DNA of 64,000 bases, from NCBI RefSeq assembly GCF_016405985.1, contig NZ_JAEFCF010000004.1:62001-126000 (forward strand), written 5' to 3'. The notes below the pieces were generated by a model. It was not told the DNA's origin, searched no databases, and saw nothing but the letters and a program-made list of their open reading frames with translations. Below are positions 26,404-35,027 of the stretch, piece after piece. The position numbers were made by a program, and so were the translations under genes. The DNA is from Paracoccus sp. IB05 (GTDB lineage: Bacteria > Pseudomonadota > Alphaproteobacteria > Rhodobacterales > Rhodobacteraceae). Position 1 is the stretch's first letter. Each line of letters begins with the position of its first letter.

Positions 26404-28802
26404 CGCGCGACGCACAGGTTCTGATCATCGGCGGCGGCGCCATGGGTGTTTCGCTGATGTATCACCTGATGAAATCAGGCTGGACCGATGTGATCCTGAC
26501 CGAGAAAAACGACCTCACCCATGGGTCAACCTGGCATGCAGCCGGGCTTTGCACCCATTTCGCGCATAACCCGACCATCCAGGAGCTGCGCGCCACCAGC
26601 GTCAGGCTTTACCGCGATATCCTGCCCGCCGAGACCGGCGAGGATTGCGGCTTTCACCCGTCAGGCGCGATGCGGATCACCTCGAACCCCGAGCGGATGG
26701 CGGAATTTGCCCATGTTGCGGGTCTGTCGAAATTCACCGGCTATGAGCTCAGGCTCTTGCACTCGCCCGAAGAGGTGGCGGCGCTGCATCCGCTCGCGCG
26801 GACCGAAGGCATCATCGGCGGAATTTTTGAGCCCGATGACGGCCATGTTGATCCGACTTTGGCCACGAATGCGATGGCCAGGGTTGCCCGCGAACGCGGC
26901 GCGGTGATCCTCCGGCGCAATCCCGTGCTTTCGATCCGGCGCGAAAACGGTGTCTGGGCGGTCGAGACGCAGCAGGGGCCGATCCGGGCGCAGCATATCG
27001 TCAATGCCGCCGGCACCTGGGGGTTCGAGATCGGGCGGATGATGGGGGCGAATGTGCCCTCGGTCCCGGTGCTGCACCAGTATCTGGTGACCGATACGGT
27101 GCCTGCAGTGGCGGACCGGATCAAAGCGGGGTTGCCGGAACTGCCGATGATCCGCGACCCCGAGGAAAGCTGGTATGTCCGCCAGGAGCGTGATGCGCTG
27201 ATCCTTGGCCCCTATGAGAAAGAGGCGCAGGTCTGGTCGGTTGACGGCGTGCCGCCCGAATTCGGGGCCGAACTGATGGAGCCCGATCTTGACCGGGTCG
27301 AACATATCCTGATGGCGGCAATGGCGCGGATCCCGGCGCTGGAAACCGGCGGCGTGAAATCGGTGGTCAATGGCCCGATCACCTTTACCCCCGATGCCAA
27401 TCCGCTGATCGGGCCGGCCTGGGGCCTGGAAAACGCCTGGCTTCTGACCGGGTCTTCGATGGGGGTGATGGAGGGCGGCGGCTCCGGCTGGTTCCTTGCG
27501 CATTGGATGACCCATGGCGCGCCGCCGATGGATGCGCTGGCGGTGGACAGCCGCCGCTTTGGCCCATGGGCGGATCGCGCGTATCGGGTGGCCAAGGCGG
27601 TCGAATGTTTCGGCCTCCAGTTCGGGGTGCATTACCCGCATGAGGAACGCCCCGCCGCGCGCGGCAAACGTCTGACGCCGCTGCATGATCTGATGCTGGC
27701 GCGCGGCGCGCAGATGGGCGCGGCTTATGGATGGGAGCGCCCGAACTGGTTCGGCGCGCCCGCGCGGCTCACCTTCGGGCGGCCCGACTGGTTCGATGCC
27801 GTGGCGCAGGAATGCCGGATGGTGACGGAAGGCGCGGGCCTTGCGGATATGTCGGTCTTCTCGAAATTCGAGGTGAAAGGGCCGGGGGCGCGCGCCTTTG
27901 TCGATGCGCTTGGCTGCAATCTGGCGCCGAAGCCCGGGCGGGTGGGGCTGACCTATGCGCTGAGCCCCGCGGGCGGCACCGAGGCGGAATTCACGGTCGC
28001 CTGCCTCGCGGAGGATCATTTCTGCCTGACCTCGGCTGCGGCAGCAGAGATGCGCGATGATGATCTTCTGCGCGCGCGCGCACCGGGGTTTGATGTCGAA
28101 ATCAGCCGGGTCAGTGACGATTTCGCGGTGATCGGCCTGATGGGGCCGGCGGCGCCCGCAATCCTCGGGCGGCTGACCTCTGACCCGTTCGGGCCCTGGA
28201 TGTCGGTGCGTGAGATGACGGTCGCGGGGATCCCGGTCCGCGCGCTGCGGCTCTCCTATATCGGTGAGGCGGGGTGGGAGCTGCATGTCCCCGCCACCCG
28301 CGCGGCAGAGCTGTTCCTTGCGCTCGAAGCCGCAGGTCAGCCCGAGGGGATCGGCTGTTTTGGGTCTTATGCGATGAATGCGATGCGGCTGGAAAAGGGC
28401 TATCCCGCCTGGGGCGCCGATTTCACCACCGAGCGCACACCCGCCGAAACCGGTATGGGGTTCCTTGTGAAACCCGATCACAATTTCCCCGGGCGCGAGG
28501 CGCTTCTGGCCCGGATGGCAGACCCTGCGCGGTGGGAGATGGTGCTCCTGGAAATCGACCCCGGCGAAAGCGAGCCCTATTACGCGCATTCCCTCTGGCA
28601 GGGCGCGGCCCCGGTCGGCATCGTGACTTCGGCCGCCACCGGGCATCGGACCGGCAAGGTTCTGGCGCTGGCCTATCTGCGCGACCGGACTGCGCGGGAT
28701 CGGCTGGAGGTTGAAATCCTCGGCACCCGCCGCAAGGCGCGGATCCTTGATCGCCCGCCTTACGACCCGGACAATCTCCGGCTGCGGAGCGGGGTGCCAT
28801 GA
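26400..28802 (+). CDS. FAD-dependent oxidoreductase with GcvT domain (dimethylglycine/sarcosine dehydrogenase-like), copy 2
   Basis: An 800-residue paralogue of the preceding gene with the same order: FAD domain (VLIIGGGAMGVSLMYHLMKS, then THGSTWHAAGLCTHF with the conserved His near the flavin), a linker domain, and a GcvT domain (IGEAGWELHVPA, NAMRLEKGYPAWGADF). The two copies clearly differ along their length, so this is an old duplication, probably with separate substrates such as dimethyl and monomethyl amines. The start overlaps the previous stop, and the stop overlaps the SDR start, so three enzymes are translationally linked. Confidence 0.88.
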   Translation: MTRDAQVLIIGGGAMGVSLMYHLMKSGWTDVILTEKNDLTHGSTWHAAGLCTHFAHNPTIQELRATSVRLYRDILPAETGEDCGFHPSGAMRITSNPERMAEFAHVAGLSKFTGYELRLLHSPEEVAALHPLARTEGIIGGIFEPDDGHVDPTLATNAMARVARERGAVILRRNPVLSIRRENGVWAVETQQGPIRAQHIVNAAGTWGFEIGRMMGANVPSVPVLHQYLVTDTVPAVADRIKAGLPELPMIRDPEESWYVRQERDALILGPYEKEAQVWSVDGVPPEFGAELMEPDLDRVEHILMAAMARIPALETGGVKSVVNGPITFTPDANPLIGPAWGLENAWLLTGSSMGVMEGGGSGWFLAHWMTHGAPPMDALAVDSRRFGPWADRAYRVAKAVECFGLQFGVHYPHEERPAARGKRLTPLHDLMLARGAQMGAAYGWERPNWFGAPARLTFGRPDWFDAVAQECRMVTEGAGLADMSVFSKFEVKGPGARAFVDALGCNLAPKPGRVGLTYALSPAGGTEAEFTVACLAEDHFCLTSAAAAEMRDDDLLRARAPGFDVEISRVSDDFAVIGLMGPAAPAILGRLTSDPFGPWMSVREMTVAGIPVRALRLSYIGEAGWELHVPATRAAELFLALEAAGQPEGIGCFGSYAMNAMRLEKGYPAWGADFTTERTPAETGMGFLVKPDHNFPGREALLARMADPARWEMVLLEIDPGESEPYYAHSLWQGAAPVGIVTSAATGHRTGKVLALAYLRDRTARDRLEVEILGTRRKARILDRPPYDPDNLRLRSGVP

Positions 28803-29602
28803 GCCCCCCGATGCCGCGCGCCGTTGCCATCGTCACCGGCGGCCTTTCCGGCATCGGTCATGCCGTGGCGCTGGATCTTGCGGCGCGCGGCTACCGCGTC
28901 GTGGTCGGCGCGCGTGATCTGGAAAGCCGGGCGCGACTGGATGCCTTTGGCGCGCTGACCGAAGCGGCGATTGCCGGCGGCGGCGAGGTTCGGGCGGATA
29001 TGCTCGATCTCACCGATCCGGGGTCGGTTGCCGGGTTTTGCGAGCGCACGACAGAGCGTTTCGGCCCGGCAGATGTGCTGATCAACGCCGCCGGGATCAC
29101 CGCCGAACAGTCGGTCGAGGGGCATGGCGATGCGCTTTGGCAAGCCATCATCGACACCAATCTGACCGGCGCCTTCCGGATGATCCGTGCCTCTCTGCCG
29201 GGGATGAAGGCGCGGGGCTGGGGGCGGATCGTCAATATCGGCTCGACCGCCGCAACGGTGGGATGGAAGGACAATCCGGCCTATTGCGCCTCGAAAGCCG
29301 GGCTTCTGGGTCTGACGCGCTGTGTCGCGCTGGAGGGCGCGGCCCATGGCGTGACCTGCGTGATGGTCAGCCCGACCTGGGTCGATACCCCGATGATGGC
29401 CGCTGATCTGGCGCAGGTCGTGGCGCGTGAGGGCCGGGGCCGCAGCGTCGAAGAGGCCCGCGCGGCGATTGCCGCTGAAAACCCGCAAGGCCGCATCATC
29501 CAGCCCGGCGAGGTCGCTGAGCTTGTGGCTTTTCTGATCACCGATGTCGCTAAAGGCATCACTATGGAGGAGGTGAAGATCACCGGCGGCGCGCTCTGGT
29601 GA
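28799..29602 (+). CDS. Short-chain dehydrogenase/reductase (SDR)
   Basis: A 267-residue classical SDR with VTGGLSGIGHAVALDLAARG for cofactor binding, NAAG, an active-site serine in NIGSTAATVG and YCASKAGLLG for the catalytic Tyr and Lys. It resembles 3-hydroxyacid and 3-hydroxybutyrate dehydrogenases in general pattern. It overlaps the preceding oxidoreductase gene by four bases. Within the locus it may oxidise a hydroxyl group of the betaine skeleton or reduce the semialdehyde made by transamination. Both are guesses from position. Confidence 0.85.
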   Translation: MSPPMPRAVAIVTGGLSGIGHAVALDLAARGYRVVVGARDLESRARLDAFGALTEAAIAGGGEVRADMLDLTDPGSVAGFCERTTERFGPADVLINAAGITAEQSVEGHGDALWQAIIDTNLTGAFRMIRASLPGMKARGWGRIVNIGSTAATVGWKDNPAYCASKAGLLGLTRCVALEGAAHGVTCVMVSPTWVDTPMMAADLAQVVAREGRGRSVEEARAAIAAENPQGRIIQPGEVAELVAFLITDVAKGITMEEVKITGGALW

Positions 29603-29650
29603 GCGTTTCCGGTGGGCAGAACACACCAGACAACCGACAGGGAGATTACA

Positions 29651-30586
29651 ATGACAAAGAAGAGCATGAATGCCGCTGTGTCACTTCTCGCATTGGCCGC
29701 CATGGCCGGTGGGCCGGCGCTGGCCGCTGAGCCCGGCGCGGTCGATGAGCCGATAAAGCTCGCCATGCTGGAATGGACGGGCGCGCAGATTTCCGCGCAG
29801 ATCGCCGGCAAGGTCCTGGAGAAGGCGGGCTATAAGGTCGATTACGTGACGGCCGGAAATTACCCGCATTTCCAGGGGCTTGCGGACGGAGATATCGCGG
29901 CTTCGGTCGAGATCTGGCTGAATAATGTTGGGGATGTTTACCCGAAAGTCCTCGCTGAGGGCAAAGTCGAGGATATTGGCAGTCTTGGGCTGACCACCAA
30001 AGAGGGCTGGCTCTATCCGAAATTCATGGAGGAGCTTTGCCCGGCTTTGCCGTCATGGGAAGCGCTGAATGATCCGGAATGTGTGGCGCTGCTCGCGACG
30101 CCCGACACGCTGCCGAACGGGCGGTTTCTGGATTACCCGGCCGATTGGGGCTCGCGCGCGGCAACGATCATCCTGGACAATAACCTGCCACTGACGGCGG
30201 TGCCTTCGGGGTCGGAAGGGGCGCAGCTGGCCGAGCTCCGCGCAGCGGCGGCCGCGAAGACACCGCTGGTCATGATGTTCTGGGCGCCGCATTTCATCCT
30301 CGCCGAGGTCGAGACCGGCTGGATCGAGATGCCGCCCTGCAAGGATCAGTCCAATGAGCATTGCATCATGCCGCCCGATGTCAACAAGGTGGTCTGGTCG
30401 GGCTTTGCGCCGAAATGGCCGGCCGCCTATGAGATCCTGAAAGCCTTTCAGATCACGACCGAAGATCAGCAGAAGATGATGCTGGCGATCGACGAGAAGG
30501 GCCAGTCGCTGGATCTGGTGACAACCGAATGGGTCGCCGCGCATGAGGCGATCTGGCGTCCCTGGCTTGATCAGGCGCTGAACTGA
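29651..30586 (+). CDS. Glycine betaine/proline-type ABC transporter substrate-binding protein, second system
   Basis: A 311-residue OpuAC-type periplasmic protein. The ATG at 29651 follows CAGGGAGA and gives a clean signal peptide (residues 1-26, ending ALAAE); the open frame extends 13 codons further up. Mature motifs include KLAMLEWTGAQISAQIAGKV and ASVEIWLNN. Four Cys residues occur in two close pairs (CPALPSWEALNDPEC and CKDQSNEHC), suggesting two disulfides. It heads a binding protein-ATPase-permease set downstream of the demethylation enzymes. Confidence 0.87.
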   Translation: MTKKSMNAAVSLLALAAMAGGPALAAEPGAVDEPIKLAMLEWTGAQISAQIAGKVLEKAGYKVDYVTAGNYPHFQGLADGDIAASVEIWLNNVGDVYPKVLAEGKVEDIGSLGLTTKEGWLYPKFMEELCPALPSWEALNDPECVALLATPDTLPNGRFLDYPADWGSRAATIILDNNLPLTAVPSGSEGAQLAELRAAAAAKTPLVMMFWAPHFILAEVETGWIEMPPCKDQSNEHCIMPPDVNKVVWSGFAPKWPAAYEILKAFQITTEDQQKMMLAIDEKGQSLDLVTTEWVAAHEAIWRPWLDQALN

Positions 30587-30596
30587 GGCCGGGGCG

Positions 30597-31658
30597 GTGG
30601 TAAGCGCCGTGGCATCAGACAGCATCATGCTCAGCTGCCGGGGATTGTGGAAGGTATTCGGGCCACGGCCCGGCTACTATTTTGACACCACCGGCTACCG
30701 GATCGACCCTGGGGCGCTGGTCGCGCGCCTCAGGCAGGAGGGGCATATTCCGGCGGTGGCGGATGCCACATTCGATGTCCGCAAGGGCGAGATTTTCGTC
30801 ATCATGGGCCTTTCCGGGTCGGGGAAATCGACGCTGGTGCGCTGCCTCTCGCGGCTGCTGGATATCGAACATGGGGTGCTGGAATTCGAAGGGCGGGATC
30901 TCTCGCGCATCTCGGGGCGCGAGCTGACCGAAATCCGGCGGCGCAAGATGGGGATGGTGTTCCAGAGCTTTGGGCTGATGCCGCATCTGACCGCGCTGGA
31001 AAACGTCGCCTTCCCGCTGAAACTGCAAGGCATGGCGCGGGCCCCGCGCGAGGCCCGCGCGCGGGAGATGCTGGAGCTGGTCGAGCTGGCCGCCCGCGCC
31101 GATGCGCTGCCGGCGCAGCTTTCGGGCGGACAACAGCAAAGGGTCGGCATCGCGAGAAGCCTCGCGCCGGACCCGGAACTCTGGTTCCTTGATGAGCCGT
31201 TTTCGGCGCTGGACCCGCTGATCCGGCGGCAGATGCAGGATGAATTCCTGCGGCTGCAACGCCAGCTGAAAAAGACCATCATCTTCATCACGCATGACAT
31301 TATGGAGGCCTGCCGGCTTGCCGACCGTATCGCGCTGATGCGGGGCGGGCAGATCATCCAGATCGGCACACCGGCTGAAATCCTGCTGTCCCCGGCTGAT
31401 GATTATGTCGCGAGTTTCACCGCCGAAGTGGCTTTGAGCCGGGCAATCCGGGTGCGCGATCTGATGACCCCCGGTGGGATGCCGGGCGCCGCAGACGGCC
31501 CCGCGGTCGCGCCTGAGGCCTTGTTAGAGACGCTTTTGCCCGATCTTGCCAGCGGGCGGCGGCAGTTCGCGGTCGCCGGCGCTCCGGGGATGGTGCTGCA
31601 CTCCGAGACGGTTCTGGCGGTGCTGCGCCGTGATGCCTCTGGCACGGAGGAACGGTGA
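30597..31658 (+). CDS. Glycine betaine/proline-type ABC transporter ATP-binding protein, second system
   Basis: A ProV-like ATPase of 353 residues from the GTG at 30597; another GTG at 30609 is possible. It opens with CRGLWKVFGPRPGYYFD, then Walker [10 protein letters not shown], signature LSGGQQQRVGIARSL and Walker [14 protein letters not shown], followed by a short C-terminal regulatory tail. It starts ten bases after the binding-protein gene and its stop overlaps the permease start, so it belongs to the same operon. Confidence 0.87.
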   Translation: MVSAVASDSIMLSCRGLWKVFGPRPGYYFDTTGYRIDPGALVARLRQEGHIPAVADATFDVRKGEIFVIMGLSGSGKSTLVRCLSRLLDIEHGVLEFEGRDLSRISGRELTEIRRRKMGMVFQSFGLMPHLTALENVAFPLKLQGMARAPREARAREMLELVELAARADALPAQLSGGQQQRVGIARSLAPDPELWFLDEPFSALDPLIRRQMQDEFLRLQRQLKKTIIFITHDIMEACRLADRIALMRGGQIIQIGTPAEILLSPADDYVASFTAEVALSRAIRVRDLMTPGGMPGAADGPAVAPEALLETLLPDLASGRRQFAVAGAPGMVLHSETVLAVLRRDASGTEER

Positions 31659-33685
31659 TGCAGCATTTCACCCGGGAAGAGATGATCTGGGCGGGGCTCC
31701 TTGCGGTCTCGCTGCTTCTGGTGGGGCTGGCGCATCATCTGCCCGTCCTGCGCGGCTTTCCCGCCGGGCTGACCCTGCCGCTGTCTGAGGCGCTGAATAC
31801 CGTGATTTCCCCGGTGTTCGAGACATTGCGGCCGCTGGGCCGGGGGCTGTCCCTGACGATCGAGACGCCACTTTCCGCGATCCGCGCGGGGCTGGCCTGG
31901 GCGCCCTGGCCCGCGACCGTCCTCGCTCTGGTCGCGCTGGCCCTTTATGCCGGAGGGCGGGGCCTCGCGGTGTTTGCGGCGCTGGCGCTTGGGCTCGTGG
32001 TCCTGATGGGCTATTGGCCTAAGGCGATGAACACGCTCGCGCTGGTGCTGATTTCTGTGCCGCTGGCGGTCGGGATCGGCTTCGCGCTTGGCGCACTCGG
32101 GCATCTTGTGCCGAGGGTCCGGCCCGGCCTGACCTTCCTGCTCGATGTCATGCAGACCTGGCCCGCGTTTGGCTATCTGATTCCGCTTTTGCTGATGTTC
32201 GGCTTTGGTCCGGCGGCGGGGCTGGCGGCGAGTGTGATCTTTTCGATCCCGCCGATGGTGCGCAATACCATGCTGGGGCTGGACGAGGTCCCCCCGGCGA
32301 TTGTCGAAAGCGCGCTGATGGCCGGGGCGCGGCCCGGGCAGCTTTTCTGGCAGGCGCGGGTGCCGGTGGCTTTGCCGCAGCTGATGGTGGGGGTGAACCA
32401 GACCACGATGGCATCGCTGTCGATGGTGATCATCATCGCGATCATCGGCGGCTTCAACGATATCGGCTGGGAGGTGCTTTCCGCGATGCGCGCCGCCGAA
32501 CTGGGGCGCTCGCTCGGCGCAGGGCTGGTGATCGTGCTGATCGCGGTGCTGCTGGACCGGATCACGCGGGGGCTTGCCGGGCGCAGGCGGAGGGCAGGGG
32601 GCTGGTTCGTGGCGGGGCTGATCGTCGCGCTGGTGCTGGCGGTGACCCTGCCCGGCGAGGCCCTGTTGCCGGGCGAGGAGGCGCAGCGCTGGCTGCGCCG
32701 TCTGGACGCCTGGCTCCTGGATTTCGTCGCCTGGAGCGCGCCCTTCTTTGCCCTGCTGCGCGATGCGATCACTTACGGCCTGATGCTGCCGATGCGGCTT
32801 GGGTTTGCCGGATCGGCGAGCCCGATGGTCTGGGGCTTTTCGCTGAGCCCGCCGGTGATCTTTGCCTATGTCCTTGTCGCAACCGGGATCGCGCTTGGCC
32901 TTGGATGGCGCCGGCCCGGGCGCGGCATTGCCTTTGCCTTTGCCGCGCTGATCTTCTGGACCGGGTTGCCGGGCTTTCCCTGGCCCGGCGTCTTCCTGCT
33001 GACCGCCTGCGCCACCTTTCGGGCCGGGGGCGCCGGGCTCACCGCGCTTGCGACCGGGGCGCTGCTGCTTGCCGCTGTCTCGGGCCTCTGGCAGCCGATG
33101 ATGCAATCCATCTATCTTTGCGCGGTGGCGGTGCTGATCTCTTTCGCGATCGGCGCCACGCTGGGCGTGATCGCGGCCGGGAACGACCGCGTCTCGGCCC
33201 TGATGCGCCCGGTTTGCGACACGCTGCAGACCATGCCGCAATTCGTGTTTCTGATTCCGGCGCTGATGCTGTTCCGGGTGGGCGAATTCACCGCCCTCAT
33301 CGCCATCGTGCTTTATGCCGTCGTGCCGCCGATCCGCTATGTCGAACACGGGCTGCGCAATGCCCGGGCCGATCTGACCGAGGCGGGCGTACAGATGGGG
33401 GCCACGAAGTGGCAGCTTTTGTGGCAGGTGAAACTGCCGCTGGCGCGGGGCTCGGTGCGGCTTGGGCTGAACCAGACCATCATGGCGGCGCTGTCGATGC
33501 TGGTGATCGCGGCGCTGGTGGGCACGCGCGAGCTGGGCCAGCAGGTCTATGTCGCCCTGTCAAAGGCCGATGCCGGGGCGGGGCTGATCGCGGGGGGCAT
33601 CATCGCCGCCATCGCGCTGGTCGCGGACCGGCTGTTGCGGGCGCCAGACGGCAGATCCGGGGGGAAATCCGGGGGCAAAACATGA
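31658..33685 (+). CDS. Double-domain betaine-type ABC transporter permease (tandem ProW fusion)
   Basis: A 675-residue membrane protein, about twice the usual ProW length. Two complete transport domains can be seen. The first has AGARPGQLFWQARVPVALPQ and GVNQTTMASLSMVII (about residues 215-265). The second has MGATKWQLLWQVKLPLARGS and GLNQTIMAALSMLVIAALVG (about residues 580-630). The ATG at 31658 has a GGAGG seven bases upstream; a GTG three bases earlier is also possible. A single chain could form the whole transmembrane pore that normally needs two copies. Cargo is inferred to be a quaternary amine from family and neighbours. Confidence 0.87.
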   Translation: MQHFTREEMIWAGLLAVSLLLVGLAHHLPVLRGFPAGLTLPLSEALNTVISPVFETLRPLGRGLSLTIETPLSAIRAGLAWAPWPATVLALVALALYAGGRGLAVFAALALGLVVLMGYWPKAMNTLALVLISVPLAVGIGFALGALGHLVPRVRPGLTFLLDVMQTWPAFGYLIPLLLMFGFGPAAGLAASVIFSIPPMVRNTMLGLDEVPPAIVESALMAGARPGQLFWQARVPVALPQLMVGVNQTTMASLSMVIIIAIIGGFNDIGWEVLSAMRAAELGRSLGAGLVIVLIAVLLDRITRGLAGRRRRAGGWFVAGLIVALVLAVTLPGEALLPGEEAQRWLRRLDAWLLDFVAWSAPFFALLRDAITYGLMLPMRLGFAGSASPMVWGFSLSPPVIFAYVLVATGIALGLGWRRPGRGIAFAFAALIFWTGLPGFPWPGVFLLTACATFRAGGAGLTALATGALLLAAVSGLWQPMMQSIYLCAVAVLISFAIGATLGVIAAGNDRVSALMRPVCDTLQTMPQFVFLIPALMLFRVGEFTALIAIVLYAVVPPIRYVEHGLRNARADLTEAGVQMGATKWQLLWQVKLPLARGSVRLGLNQTIMAALSMLVIAALVGTRELGQQVYVALSKADAGAGLIAGGIIAAIALVADRLLRAPDGRSGGKSGGKT

Positions 33686-33710
33686 CGCAAAAGGGCAGGA
33701 GGAGGGTCAG

Positions 33711-34463
33711 ATGAACAGGATTTACGCTTTGTGGTCGCATCCGCGGTCGATGTCGACCGCGATGGAGCGGGTGATGCGCGAGCGCGGCGATCTCGACTGC
33801 GCGCATGAGCCCTTCATGTATGACTACTATGTCCATCGCGCGATAAGGCAGATGCCGCATTTCGATGTCCGCGCGGATCACCCGGTCAGCTATCCCGCGA
33901 TCCGCGACCATCTGCTGGCGCGGGCGGCGAAGGGGCCGGTTTTCTTCAAGGACATGTCTTATTATGTGATGCCGCATATCCTGGCGGATGCGGCCTTTGC
34001 GCCGCATCTGGTCAATGCCTTCCTGATCCGCGACCCGCTGGCTTCGATCACCTCCTATTACAGGCTTGATCCCGAGGTCAGCCTCGACGAGGTCGGGCTG
34101 GAGGCGCAATGGCGTCACTACAGCGCGCTGAAGGCGGCAGGCCGGACCCCGGTTGTGCTTCGGGCCGAGGCGGTGCGCGAGGACAGTCGCGGCACGATGG
34201 CGCGGTTCTGGCAGGCGGTCGGGCTGCCATTTTCCGAACGTGCCTTCACCTGGCAGGACGAAAAGCCGAAAGACTGGGATCAGGTCGGCGGCTGGCATGG
34301 GGATGTCAGCGCTTCAAAGGGGATCCGCCCGCTGAGCGCGACCGAGCCCGGGGAAACGCGCGCCAAATTCGACGCTCTCGCCCTGACGCATCCGCGTATG
34401 AAACGCGATCTTGCGCATCATTTGCCCTATTATCAGAAGCTTCTGGCCGAAGCTTTGTGCTGA
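33711..34463 (+). CDS. Sulfotransferase-fold P-loop protein
   Basis: A 250-residue protein of the sulfotransferase-like P-loop family. The N-terminus YALWSHPRSMSTAMERVM is the phosphosulfate-binding loop pattern, and NAFLIRDPLASITSYYRL is the second conserved region. A strong AGGAGG lies before the ATG. It comes 25 bases after the permease stop on the same strand, so it may be the last gene of the betaine operon. Many small members of this family have no proven sulfotransferase activity and the acceptor is unknown. Confidence 0.72.
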   Translation: MNRIYALWSHPRSMSTAMERVMRERGDLDCAHEPFMYDYYVHRAIRQMPHFDVRADHPVSYPAIRDHLLARAAKGPVFFKDMSYYVMPHILADAAFAPHLVNAFLIRDPLASITSYYRLDPEVSLDEVGLEAQWRHYSALKAAGRTPVVLRAEAVREDSRGTMARFWQAVGLPFSERAFTWQDEKPKDWDQVGGWHGDVSASKGIRPLSATEPGETRAKFDALALTHPRMKRDLAHHLPYYQKLLAEALC

Positions 34464-34631
34464 CCTGTCGGGCTGCCGCGCGAATCGCCCTGCAGGCGCA
34501 GAAGAATGCCTCTCCCCCGGCCCGGGCGAAGAGAATAAATCCCCTGCCGGGGCGCAAAGTCTGACTGGCCCCTTCCCTTGCTGCGCCTTGCGGGAATCGA
34601 GACTATTTCGCCTGAAACCACAGGTGACCCC

Positions 34632-35012
34632 ATGTCATACGCAGCCGGCCCGGCCAGAGATGCCGGTCACTCACCCCGCTCCGGCCTTGCGCGGAGCCTC
34701 GCGGATCTGGCGCTGTGGCTGACCACGCGGCGGGCGGGTGATCAGGCGATCAGCCTGCCGCCCGGGCGCGAGCTCCGGCTGGCCTCGCCGGTCTGGTATG
34801 AGATCTGGTCGCGCGATGCGGCGCGGCTCGGGCGGCTGGGGGTTGCTGTCCTGCCCGAACAGATCGCTTCGCTGGCTTCTGACGAGCGGCAGGCGCTGGT
34901 CTCCGACCAGCTGGCACGCAGCGGGGCAGGGGCCGCGCTGCCGGACTGGCTGAAGCCGGCGCTCAGCCGGGCGAAAGCGCGTCTGGCGATGCGGCTTTCC
35001 TGGCTCGACTGA
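34632..35012 (+). CDS. Hypothetical protein
   Basis: A 126-residue frame starting at an ATG with AGGTGA upstream; the open frame reaches back to 34578. I do not recognise the family. There is no signal peptide or membrane segment. The first 18 residues look disordered, the middle has LASPVWYEIWSRDAARLGRLG, and the C-terminus is helical and basic (LSRAKARLAMRLSWLD). Codon use looks like that of real genes here. It is convergent with the taurine-type permease, 15 bases between stops. Confidence 0.5.
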   Translation: MSYAAGPARDAGHSPRSGLARSLADLALWLTTRRAGDQAISLPPGRELRLASPVWYEIWSRDAARLGRLGVAVLPEQIASLASDERQALVSDQLARSGAGAALPDWLKPALSRAKARLAMRLSWLD

Positions 35013-35027
35013 GGCGCCCGACCTGTC

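Noticed and set aside
26661-28646. 661-codon open frame on the - strand
   Set aside because: It is the mirror of the second FAD/GcvT gene in GC-rich DNA; His/Arg/Pro-rich composition is typical of antisense frames.
31403-33349. 648-codon open frame on the - strand
   Set aside because: Antisense to the double permease; extremely charged and repetitive, with no membrane or domain pattern.
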